A stretch of 48,709 nucleotides of DNA from Bacteroidales bacterium. Its GTDB lineage: Bacteria > Bacteroidota > Bacteroidia > Bacteroidales > JAAUTT01. Under the pieces are notes generated by a model. That model did not search any database and was not told the DNA's origin. It worked only from the letters and a program-made list of their open reading frames with translations. Numbering within the stretch: position 1 is the stretch's first letter; the number at the start of each line of letters is the position of its first letter. The DNA lies in the NCBI GenBank assembly GCA_025350365.1, contig JANXXY010000188.1, positions 1 through 48,709 of the forward strand, in the 5' to 3' direction. This document shows, one piece after another, positions 24,257 to 32,507 of this stretch. The position numbers and the translations under genes are program-made.

Positions 24257-24591
24257 TGAGATTTTAATTCACGTTTATTTGTAATACTTTGACATTTAAA
24301 GTTTTTTTACCCCTGAGAAATGAAAAAAATTTGTTTAATGATTAATAGATGGCAATAACATGAAATGGTTGCTTCATTTGAAATGATTATTTATCCCATT
24401 TTCAAATTTAACGAAGTGTTGTTTATTTCTATTTATTTCATTTATGTACCTCAACACTTCGGTAAATTTCAGCAATATTCTTAAAATGAAATACTTAGAT
24501 ATATATTGAAATATTTCTTTATTTCTATGTATTTCAACCTGTTACATTTTGTAAAAATGCAGAAGTTGAAAAATTACCGAAATATTGTACC
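24257..24591. other. AT-rich intergenic stretch with phased GAAATA motifs
   Basis: No gene seen. Read on minus, 24421-24450 contains TGAAATAAATAGAAATAAAC and 24520-24540 contains TGAAATACATAGAAATAAAG, with GAAAT spaced at 10-11 bases, akin to the array at 11131-11200. Helical phasing predicts curvature. The lipoprotein pair's promoter should be in the upper-numbered end of the preceding gene side, but no TAnnTTTG box was identified. Confidence 0.5.
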
Positions 24592-25716
24592 TTATTCACT
24601 TAAATATTTTTTCAAAAAAAACATCCTGTCCATGGTTAGGTGCAACCCATAACAATAGTCGGTTTGGGGAACATTAACATCTGTGTAAGTTTCTACATAA
24701 GCCGCCAATGAAATTCCTTTATGGATTTGTTTACGGAAAGCCAGTTTAAAAGTGGCCAAATCGCGAATGGGTCTTTTTTCGTCGTGGAAAGGAATTAATG
24801 CGCTATGAAAAAGAGTTTCTCCTTTTGGCGATATAAACATATCTCCATGGAAATACCCCGCCTGGAAGATAAAATTGGACACATAAATTTCCGTTCGGGG
24901 ATAGATCGCATAGCCTTCGCGGAATGCTTGCAGTTTTTGGGGCGACATATCTTTATAGCCCATATACCAGAATTCAAAATTTAGTTCCCTAATTTTTCCG
25001 CTTTTTGGATAAAGCGAAGTCTTGATACCAGATGCAAAATCAAAAATAGTCCGCAGTGGAATATCCACTGATAGACTTTGGCCTCCATGATGATTTATAA
25101 GAGTTTGAAATGGTATGGAAATGTTGAATTTTCGATCGTCTGACAACAGTTTCCAAGTAAACGTAGTACCATAGGTGAGCTCCTCCTGAAATGGGTCGTT
25201 GGGTAGAATAAATTTTTCCCAGTCGAGCCAGATATCTGCTTTTACCTGCTTTGTTTTAAAAAGGAATTGAACTCCATTCTCGGTTGCATCGGTATAGTTT
25301 TTCTCCCATCGGTACAAAGGTTCTATCAGTCCATGATTACTGCCACCGTAGAGTGTTCCAAGAATAGTCTGAAAATATTGAACGGGCTGATATTGAAATC
25401 GAAATACAGGTTCAAGCCGGTAAATCCCATCTCGTCCAAAATATTTTAAAAGTCTGATACCGGCTTCAATTCGTGTTGTTGATCCGGGGTTATATACCAG
25501 CGTAGGTTCGACCTGAAATCCCGGATATGTTGCACCTTCGTATAACGTGTTGAAATATTCGTTGTTCTTGAAGAAACTTCGATTTGTAAAATGTAACGAA
25601 AGTTTTTGGCTATCAGCTGGCGAAAAAAAATTATCAACTGTAAAATCAATAGGTAATTGAGATTTAACAGAAAAAGACCCAATTGTGATGAACAGAAAAA
25701 TGAAAAAGAAGCGCAT
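24592..25716 (-). CDS. Predicted outer-membrane beta-barrel protein
   Basis: 374 residues: signal peptide (RFFFIFLFITIGSFSVKS, cleavage before QLPIDF) and then alternating hydrophobic/polar strands rich in aromatics with acidic or amidated turns, typical of a barrel (for example RIEAGIRLLKYFG, YRLEPVFRFQYQPVQYF, VKADIWLDWEKFIL, ELNFEFWYMGYKD, RTEIYVSNFIFQAGYFHGDMFI, FKLAFRKQIHKGISLAAYVETYTD). It resembles uncharacterised Bacteroidota barrel proteins; no named family was recognised. It has its own TATGTTTG -7 box. Function unknown. Confidence 0.7.
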   Translation of the reverse strand: MRFFFIFLFITIGSFSVKSQLPIDFTVDNFFSPADSQKLSLHFTNRSFFKNNEYFNTLYEGATYPGFQVEPTLVYNPGSTTRIEAGIRLLKYFGRDGIYRLEPVFRFQYQPVQYFQTILGTLYGGSNHGLIEPLYRWEKNYTDATENGVQFLFKTKQVKADIWLDWEKFILPNDPFQEELTYGTTFTWKLLSDDRKFNISIPFQTLINHHGGQSLSVDIPLRTIFDFASGIKTSLYPKSGKIRELNFEFWYMGYKDMSPQKLQAFREGYAIYPRTEIYVSNFIFQAGYFHGDMFISPKGETLFHSALIPFHDEKRPIRDLATFKLAFRKQIHKGISLAAYVETYTDVNVPQTDYCYGLHLTMDRMFFLKKYLSE

Positions 25717-25740
25717 ACCATTCTATCAAAAAAGACAATA

Positions 25741-25748
25741 CAAACATA
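25741..25748 (-). promoter_or_regulatory. Bacteroidota -7 box for the outer-membrane protein gene
   Basis: TATGTTTG on minus, exact TAnnTTTG match, 24 bases before the start codon. Confidence 0.5.
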
Positions 25749-25971
25749 AGAAAATTAGAGTTGTTTCAATAACCCTTCTACAAAAATATAAATAAGGGCG
25801 TTCTAAAATCAACAAATTTTACCTTTCTTTGATAAATTTTAAAGTCCAATAAAACATTAAAGTACGTTTAAGTTTTCCGATGAAACCCACAAGTTTTGAA
25901 ACACAAAAATATAACAATATGATAATAAGTTCATTTGTGGTTGCATCATACATTAACAAACAAATCATTAT

Positions 25972-28900
25972 ATGATGAACAACTTCAAAAAGATTAATGT
26001 CATTGCCGGTTGGATTATAGGAATCATTGCCAGTACAGTATACATTTTGACTATTGAGCCAACCGCTAGTTTTTGGGATTGTGGTGAATTTATTGCCACC
26101 GCGTTGAAACTTGAAGTGGGTCATCCCCCGGGTGCGCCATTATTTATGCTTCTCGGACGGGTTGCAACCTTGTTTGCCGGAAGCAGTGTTACCGCCATTC
26201 CTATTACCATCAATATATATTCGGCACTTTGTAGTGGTTTTACCATACTTTTCCTCTTTTGGAGTATTACGCATCTTGCCCGTAAAATAGTTGGAAATAA
26301 AACGGAATATACACTGGCCGAAGTTATTTCAATTATTGGTAGTGGTGTTGTAGGAGCCTTAGCATATACATTCTCCGATTCCTTTTGGTTTTCAGCTGTG
26401 GAAGGCGAAGTATATGCATCATCATCCTTTTATACCGCTATCGTATTTTGGGTAATATTAAAATGGGAGAATGAGGCAAATGAAAAATACGCCAACCGCT
26501 GGATTATTTTGATTGCTTATCTCATGGGGTTGTCTATTGGTGTTCACTTATTAAACCTTTTGGCTATACCTGCCATTGTAATGATTTATTATTTTAAGAA
26601 ATATACCGTTACCAGAAATGGGGTGATAATTGCATTATTATCAGGAATTTTTATTTTGGGGGTGATTATGTATGGTGTTATCCAGGGAACTTTTACAGTT
26701 GCAACCTGGTTTGAACTTTTCTTTGTGAATGTGTTGAGCTTTCCATTCTCTTCCGGGTTTGCCATTTACCTGATTTTATTGATTGGTGCTGTTATATTTG
26801 GTTTATGGTATACTGCAAAAAAAGGAAAAGTGATGTGGAATACCATTCTGCTTGCTTTGGCTGTTATTCTTTTGGGGTATTCATCTTACGCCACAATTCT
26901 GATAAGGTCGTATGCCAATACCCCTTTGAATGAAAACAACCCCTCAAACCTTTTCAATCTCCTCTCATACCTGAACCGCGAGCAATATGGCGATAGACCT
27001 TTGTTGTATGGTCCATATTATAATGCACCCGTTAAGGAGGTAAAAGAAGGCTCGCCAGTTTATATTCAGGATGTAAAAACAGGAAAATACAAAGAAATTT
27101 ATCATCGGCCTGAATATGTTTACGATCCGGCATTTTGCACCATTTTCCCTCGTATGTATAGTCGCGAGCACGCCAAAAACTATCAGGAATGGGCTAATAT
27201 CAAGGGAACAAAAATACAAAGTACAAACGAACAGGGAGAACCAACCACATTAATTAAACCTACTTTCGTTGAGAATCTGACATTTTTCTTTAAATATCAG
27301 ATAGGTTATATGTATTTCCGGTATTTTATGTGGAATTTCTCAGGCCGTCAAAACGATATTCAAGGGCATGGAGGTATTTTAAAGGGAAACTGGATTACAG
27401 GTATTAATTTTATTGATGAGTTTAGACTCGGCCCACAAGATAAGCTTCCGGCTTCCTTAAAAGATAATCAGGCGCGGAATAAATATTATATGTTGCCGTT
27501 CATCCTGGGTTTAATTGGGTTGATGTTTCACTACCAAAAAAACCAAAAGGATTTCTGGGTTGTTTCACTACTGTTTTTTATGACAGGCATCGCTATTCTT
27601 CTCTATCTGAATCAAAAACCAATGGAACCTCGTGAACGCGACTATGCTTATGCCGGTTCATTTTATGCTTACGCTATTTGGATTGGGTTAGGGGTAATGG
27701 CTCTCATTGATATGTTAAAGAAAAGGATGAATGGGGTAGTTGCTGGAATTTTAATTACCATATTCACGCTTGGTCTGGTACCTGGTATTATGGCCAATCA
27801 AAACTGGGATGACCACGATCGGTCGCATCGATATACCTGCAGGGATTTTGCTTACGATTATCTGAACTCATGTGAACCGAACGCTATTTTGTTTACCAAT
27901 GGCGATAATGACACTTTTCCTCTATGGTATGCTCAGGAAGTGGAAAATATCCGCACAGATGTAAGGGTGGTGAATCTTAGTTACCTGGGCGCTGATTGGT
28001 ACATCGAACAAATGCAGCGAAAAGTATATGAATCGGAAGCCTTGCCGCTTACAATGAAAAAAGAAAAATACCAGACCGGCTCACGAGATGTTTTATATAT
28101 TGTGGATCGTGTTAACAATTACGCCGATCTGAAGGATGTCATGGATTTTGTTGCCAGCGATTCTATCATAACTAAAACATTACCCAATTATCGTGAAAGA
28201 ATCGAATACCTGCCTGCTAAAAAGTTCAGCATTAAGGTCGATTCGTCTGTTGTGATGGCCAACCATGTGGTGGCTCCTAAATTGGCTAAATTGATCGTTC
28301 CTGAAATGAAATGGGAATTAAAAAAGCGTACGTCGATTTATAAGAACGATCTGATGGTGCTTGATATGATGGCTCACAACAACTGGAAAAGGCCGATGTA
28401 TTTTGCCATAACAGTTTCTGACGAAAACTATCTGGGTCTCGAAAAATACTTCCAGTTACAGGGTCTGGCTTATAAGATTGTGCCTATCGAATCCACGGAA
28501 CGAAATGATTTCCAAAATGGAAGCATCGATACTGAAATTCTTTATAATAATTTGATCAATAAATTCGTTTGGGGTGGAATAGCCAATCCGAAGGTTTACC
28601 TCGATGAAAATAACATGCGTATGCTATCGAATTTCAGGAATAATTTCGCTCGTTTAGCAGAAGCTCTAGTAAAAGAAAATAAAATTGATTCGGCCAAGGT
28701 GGTTTTAAATAAATGTCTCGAAGTGATGCCTATTGATAGAATTCCTCTCAACTATTGGGCTTTGCCATTGGTGGAACAATTTTACAATGTTAAATTGATT
28801 GATAAAGCTAATACTCTTGTAGATAAACTTTTAACCACTACCGATGAAGAACTGAAATATTATTTCAGGCTTCGTGGAAAATTTGCAGAAGGTATTGATT

Positions 28901-29037
28901 ATGAAAAAAGGGTTAATATGCAGGTTTTAAATGAGCTTGTCCGTATAACCGATGCTAATGGTCAAACACCTTTAAAAGATAAAATAAATACCGTTTTCCA
29001 AGGGTACATGAGATCGTTTGCACCAACACAACAATAA
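25972..29037 (+). CDS. DUF2723 (TMEM260-like) membrane glycosyltransferase
   Basis: 1021 residues. The first about 310 contain nine or more hydrophobic helices with FWDCGEFIATALKLEVGHPPGAPLF between the first and second, the DUF2723 signature, where the acidic residues resemble the first-loop Asp/Glu of GT-C glycosyltransferases. More helices lie at about 500-600, followed by NGDNDTFPLWYAQE and VVNLSYLGADWYIEQM. The C-terminal 350 residues are soluble and include helical repeats. The eukaryotic relative TMEM260 is a protein O-mannosyltransferase; in Bacteroidota a role in O-glycosylation of exported proteins is plausible but inferred. The deacetylase gene starts 3 bases after the stop, indicating translational coupling. 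Confidence 0.88.
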   Translation: MMNNFKKINVIAGWIIGIIASTVYILTIEPTASFWDCGEFIATALKLEVGHPPGAPLFMLLGRVATLFAGSSVTAIPITINIYSALCSGFTILFLFWSITHLARKIVGNKTEYTLAEVISIIGSGVVGALAYTFSDSFWFSAVEGEVYASSSFYTAIVFWVILKWENEANEKYANRWIILIAYLMGLSIGVHLLNLLAIPAIVMIYYFKKYTVTRNGVIIALLSGIFILGVIMYGVIQGTFTVATWFELFFVNVLSFPFSSGFAIYLILLIGAVIFGLWYTAKKGKVMWNTILLALAVILLGYSSYATILIRSYANTPLNENNPSNLFNLLSYLNREQYGDRPLLYGPYYNAPVKEVKEGSPVYIQDVKTGKYKEIYHRPEYVYDPAFCTIFPRMYSREHAKNYQEWANIKGTKIQSTNEQGEPTTLIKPTFVENLTFFFKYQIGYMYFRYFMWNFSGRQNDIQGHGGILKGNWITGINFIDEFRLGPQDKLPASLKDNQARNKYYMLPFILGLIGLMFHYQKNQKDFWVVSLLFFMTGIAILLYLNQKPMEPRERDYAYAGSFYAYAIWIGLGVMALIDMLKKRMNGVVAGILITIFTLGLVPGIMANQNWDDHDRSHRYTCRDFAYDYLNSCEPNAILFTNGDNDTFPLWYAQEVENIRTDVRVVNLSYLGADWYIEQMQRKVYESEALPLTMKKEKYQTGSRDVLYIVDRVNNYADLKDVMDFVASDSIITKTLPNYRERIEYLPAKKFSIKVDSSVVMANHVVAPKLAKLIVPEMKWELKKRTSIYKNDLMVLDMMAHNNWKRPMYFAITVSDENYLGLEKYFQLQGLAYKIVPIESTERNDFQNGSIDTEILYNNLINKFVWGGIANPKVYLDENNMRMLSNFRNNFARLAEALVKENKIDSAKVVLNKCLEVMPIDRIPLNYWALPLVEQFYNVKLIDKANTLVDKLLTTTDEELKYYFRLRGKFAEGIDYEKRVNMQVLNELVRITDANGQTPLKDKINTVFQGYMRSFAPTQQ

Positions 29038-29040
29038 ACA

Positions 29041-29658
29041 ATGTTTTGGGTAAAAATACCAGACTGGATTCAATACCTGTTTCCTCAATTAGTTTGGAAA
29101 TTACCGGAAACTGAAAGAACGATATATATTACTTTTGATGATGGTCCAACACCGGGAATTACTCCCTTGGTGTTGGACTTTCTTTTTCAATACAATGCAA
29201 AGGCTACATTTTTTTGTACCGGCTGGAAAGTTGTAAAACACCCAACATTAATTAACTCTATCCGGTTGGCTGGTCATGTCATAGGTAATCATGGCTATAA
29301 TCATACAAGCGGCTTTTGCTCTAAAACCAGGGAGTATAGTGCAGATGTACTCAAAGGAGCACTTGTAACTCAAAGCAATTTATTTCGACCGCCATTCGGG
29401 AGGATCATGCCTTGGCAGATAAAACATCTTAAGTCAAAATTCACCATTGTGTTGTGGAGTATTATGAGCATGGATTTTTCTTCAAAAATAAGCATCGAAA
29501 AATGTTATAAGAATGTAGTTGATAATGTATTCCCAGGAGCAATTATCGTTTTTCACGATACTGATCAGGCGTCGGCTCGTCTACTTAAGGTATTGCCTCA
29601 GCTTCTATCATTTTTGCAGAGTTGCGGATATGAGTTCAAGGCGTTAGACAATATATAA
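29041..29658 (+). CDS. Polysaccharide deacetylase (NodB homology domain)
   Basis: 205 residues, essentially one NodB domain of the carbohydrate esterase 4 family: metal-dependent removal of acetyl groups from N-acetylated glycans. Motif 1 is TFDDGPTPG (about 31-39; catalytic and metal Asp), motif 2 is GNHGYNHTSG (metal histidines), motif 3 is RPPFGR, motif 4 resembles LWSIMSMDFS and motif 5 is IVFHDT. All catalytic positions are present. No cleavable signal peptide is visible; the FWVKIPDWIQYLFPQLVWKL start may be membrane-associated. Translationally coupled to DUF2723, which suggests the two act on the same glycan. Confidence 0.9.
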   Translation: MFWVKIPDWIQYLFPQLVWKLPETERTIYITFDDGPTPGITPLVLDFLFQYNAKATFFCTGWKVVKHPTLINSIRLAGHVIGNHGYNHTSGFCSKTREYSADVLKGALVTQSNLFRPPFGRIMPWQIKHLKSKFTIVLWSIMSMDFSSKISIEKCYKNVVDNVFPGAIIVFHDTDQASARLLKVLPQLLSFLQSCGYEFKALDNI

Positions 29659-29782
29659 ATAGCCAGAAATGCGCTAATAATTATTCATACACTCATGGGT
29701 ATTTGTTAAGCGATTTCTTGTTGGTTTTAATTATAAATTTGGGTTTCTTGTAAACTCAAATTACAAACATGAAGTCCTCCTA

Positions 29783-29813
29783 CCGACAAAAATGATGGTT
29801 TTGCCGATTTTTT
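29783..29813 (+). terminator. Weak hairpin terminator after the deacetylase gene
   Basis: CGACAAAA (29784-29791) pairs with TTTTGCCG (29799-29806), one A/C mismatch, 7-base loop, and a T-rich tail follows directly. It sits in the 210-base gap before the LiaF-like gene. Confidence 0.45.
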
Positions 29814-29837
29814 ATTCGCAGGATGTACAACAAACCA

Positions 29838-29845
29838 TAATTTTG
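29838..29845 (+). promoter_or_regulatory. Bacteroidota -7 box for the LiaF-like/LytS/LytTR operon
   Basis: TAATTTTG, exact TAnnTTTG match, 24 bases before the start codon of the first gene. Confidence 0.5.
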
Positions 29846-29868
29846 AACTAAATTAACACACTAAGTAT

Positions 29869-30693
29869 ATGGAAACACGTAATTCAAAATATATGGACAG
29901 AAGAATACTACTTGGCGCACTTTTTATTTTTTTTGGAGGACTTTTTTTGTTGGAAGATACTGGCTGGTTAGGCTTTTCTCTTCATAACATCATTTTTTCA
30001 TGGCAAATGCTTCTCATTTTTATTGGTATTTTAAATGTTTCACACAAAAGGAATAGTTCATTTGGCGCGATACTGATAGCTGTGGGAACTATTTTCCTGA
30101 TACCCGAAATATTTAATATCTCCTATAATACTGATAAACTTTTCCTTCCTATTATTTTGGTTACTATTGGCGTAGTTATTCTATTTCACAAACGGCGAGG
30201 TCGACACGACTGGGAATCATGCAAAGGTTGGAAAGATAAGGATTATTGGAGAAATAAAGATAACTGGAGAAACTCAAATACGGACAATCAGAAACCGAAT
30301 GACTCGGGAGATAATTATGGCGGTTGGAATAAGACAAAAGATTCTACATCTGATTATCTTGATGAGGTAAATGTATTTGGCGGAAGCGAACGAAAGATCT
30401 ATTCTAAATCATTTCGCGGAGGTAAAGTAACTTCTATATTTGGTGGTTCTACCTACGATTTGCTGAATTGTGAGCTTGGTGACGGTAAAAACATGATCGA
30501 CGTGGTTAATATTTTTGGCGGTTCCAAACTTATCATTCCTGCCAATTGGAAAGTTCACGTGGAGGTGGTATCAATTTTTGGCGGATTTGTTGATAAACGG
30601 AGGGGACCTGCTATTTCTTTCGACGAAAATTCAAAAGAATTATATATTACAGGGGTCGCAATTTTTGGGGGTGGCGAAATAAATAGCATCTAA
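29869..30693 (+). CDS. LiaI/LiaF-like membrane protein (DUF5668 plus LiaF-type C-terminal domain)
   Basis: 274 residues. N-terminal about 105 residues hold three to four hydrophobic helices of the LiaI-LiaF/DUF5668 type (LLGALFIFFGGLFLLEDTGW and following). A hydrophilic, Trp/Asn/Lys-rich linker (about 105-160) leads to a C-terminal beta domain with five IFGG-type turns (NVFGGSER, SIFGGSTYD, NIFGGSKLI, SIFGGFVD, AIFGGGE), the LiaF/DUF2154 pattern. In Firmicutes LiaF inhibits the LiaS kinase. Here the next two genes encode a histidine kinase and response regulator (gap 14 bases), so a sensing or inhibitory role for this protein in that circuit is likely by analogy. Confidence 0.83.
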   Translation: METRNSKYMDRRILLGALFIFFGGLFLLEDTGWLGFSLHNIIFSWQMLLIFIGILNVSHKRNSSFGAILIAVGTIFLIPEIFNISYNTDKLFLPIILVTIGVVILFHKRRGRHDWESCKGWKDKDYWRNKDNWRNSNTDNQKPNDSGDNYGGWNKTKDSTSDYLDEVNVFGGSERKIYSKSFRGGKVTSIFGGSTYDLLNCELGDGKNMIDVVNIFGGSKLIIPANWKVHVEVVSIFGGFVDKRRGPAISFDENSKELYITGVAIFGGGEINSI

Positions 30694-30707
30694 TAAACTT
30701 CCCCCCA

Positions 30708-31760
30708 ATGGTGCATCCTGTTCTTCAAAAGAAAAAGTATTTGGTTTATTACCTTTTGGCATGGGCATTTATTGGAACTGTGCATGCAACGGTATTAAAT
30801 CATTTCTATGGATTTAATCATTTGATATCCTTTACGGATAGTTTTGTGTTTTATTCACTTTTCGGTATTATTGCTATCGGTTTGTGGTACACTGTAAAAT
30901 ACAGTGATATTAATAAAGCAAAGATAACAGACGTTATTTTCAATCACGGAGGAGCTGCTGCTCTAACTCTTGTTATCTGGTATCTGACAGGTTCTTTTTT
31001 ATTACGGCAGATTTTTGCCGATAACACTGAATATTTGAACTTTCTAAATGTTTCCATTCCCTGGAGACTCACAATCGGTGTGTTTCTGTATCTTTTGATT
31101 ATACTTATTTATTATCTGGTTATCTCGTACCGAAACCTTCAGGAAAAGATTTTAAATGAGGCAGAACTTAAATCTCTTGTAAAGGAAACTGAGCTAAGTT
31201 TGTTAAAATCGCAAATTAATCCTCATTTTCTATTTAATAGTTTAAATTCAATTAGTTCGTTAACTATTACAAATCCTGCCAAAGCACAGGAAATGATTAT
31301 CAAATTATCGGAATTTTTACGACATTCTATTGGGCATAAAGAGAGGCAAATGATTAGTCTGTCTGAAGAAATGGATCATATCCTGTTATACCTCGACATA
31401 GAAAAGGTGCGTTTTGGCGATCGGTTGGTTTATCGATTGGATATTAGCGAAAGTTGTAAAAATTTCGAAGTCCCAAACATGATTTTACAACCACTTTTTG
31501 AAAATGCCGTTAAACATGGAGTTTATGAGTCGTCCGACGAGGTTACTATTTCCTTTGTTTGCGAACCATGTATGGATGGAATAAAGCTCAAAATTTCGAA
31601 TAATTTCGATTTGGAAGCTGCACCCCGAATGGGAAACCGCATGGGAATAAAAAACATTATTAATCGCCTTCGACTTATCTATCAGCGTGAAGATTTGCTG
31701 AAAACCAACAAAAGCAATTCAATTTTTGAAGTAGAAATGATTTTACCAAAACTGACATGA
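30708..31760 (+). CDS. LytS/YehU-type sensor histidine kinase
   Basis: 350 residues. Four hydrophobic helices in the first about 145 residues form a membrane sensor without a large external loop. The coiled linker (YRNLQEKILNEAELKSLVKE) precedes the His_kinase domain with SQINPHFLFNSLNSISSL, where the His of NPHFLFN is the phosphorylation site (about residue 173). The C-terminal ATPase half has LQPLFENAVKHGV (N box) and a G-rich GNRMGIKNIINRL region. Start codon 14 bases after the LiaF-like stop; its stop overlaps the LytTR gene by 4 bases (ATGA). Cognate pair with the next gene; the signal is unknown. Confidence 0.93.
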   Translation: MVHPVLQKKKYLVYYLLAWAFIGTVHATVLNHFYGFNHLISFTDSFVFYSLFGIIAIGLWYTVKYSDINKAKITDVIFNHGGAAALTLVIWYLTGSFLLRQIFADNTEYLNFLNVSIPWRLTIGVFLYLLIILIYYLVISYRNLQEKILNEAELKSLVKETELSLLKSQINPHFLFNSLNSISSLTITNPAKAQEMIIKLSEFLRHSIGHKERQMISLSEEMDHILLYLDIEKVRFGDRLVYRLDISESCKNFEVPNMILQPLFENAVKHGVYESSDEVTISFVCEPCMDGIKLKISNNFDLEAAPRMGNRMGIKNIINRLRLIYQREDLLKTNKSNSIFEVEMILPKLT

Positions 31761-32500
31761 TACGAGCCATAATTATAGAAGACGAGCAACCTGCCCGCGA
31801 TCTGATCAAACATTACTTAACTGCTCATTCCAACATTACTCTTTTGGGGGAATTTGCCGACGGTTTCTCTGGTTTAAAGGCCATTCAGGAATTGAAACCC
31901 GATTTGGTATTTCTTGATGTTCAGATGCCTAAACTTACTGGTTTTGAGCTGCTTGAACTGATTGATGAAACGCCCCGGATTATCTTTACCACTGCTTATG
32001 ATCAATTTGCCATACGTGCTTTTGAACTTAATGCGGTTGATTATTTGTTGAAACCTTATTCACAGGATCGATTTAATCAAGCCATTTTAAAAGCATTGGA
32101 AAGAACTCAAAAGGAACCACTTTCTCAAAATATAACCAAACTTACTGAGCATGTTTTGGAGAAACAGAACATCCTCGATAGGGTGGTGGTAAAAACTGGC
32201 AGCAAAATAAAAGTGATTCCTGTGGACCAGATTATTTATGTTGAATCGCAGGATGATTACGTGATGATATACATTGTGGAAGGAAAATACCTGAAACAAC
32301 AAACCATGAAGTATTTCGAGCAACACCTCGATCCAGGTAAATTTCTACGCATTCATCGGTCGTATATTGTGAATATCGATACCATCAAACAGTTGGAATT
32401 GTATGAAAAAAATTCATATCTTGCTATACTCTCCAATGGCGCTAAGCTTAAAGTCAGCGATAGTGGTTATAAAGCGTTGAAAAGCCTCATGAAGTTTTAA
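31757..32500 (+). CDS. LytTR-family response regulator
   Basis: 247 residues: receiver domain (about 1-120; acidic pair EDEQPARD, phospho-Asp in LVFLDVQMPKLTG, Thr in FTTAYDQFA and Lys in LLKPYSQDRF) and a C-terminal LytTR DNA-binding domain (VVVKTGSKIKVIPVDQIIYVESQDDYVMI, FLRIHRSYIVNI). Overlaps the kinase gene by 4 bases. LytTR regulators bind direct repeats; likely targets include this operon, but no clear repeat pair was seen upstream of it. Its stop is 7 bases from the end of the convergent hybrid kinase gene, with no room for a terminator. Confidence 0.94.
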   Translation: MIRAIIIEDEQPARDLIKHYLTAHSNITLLGEFADGFSGLKAIQELKPDLVFLDVQMPKLTGFELLELIDETPRIIFTTAYDQFAIRAFELNAVDYLLKPYSQDRFNQAILKALERTQKEPLSQNITKLTEHVLEKQNILDRVVVKTGSKIKVIPVDQIIYVESQDDYVMIYIVEGKYLKQQTMKYFEQHLDPGKFLRIHRSYIVNIDTIKQLELYEKNSYLAILSNGAKLKVSDSGYKALKSLMKF

Positions 32501-32507
32501 AACGTCT

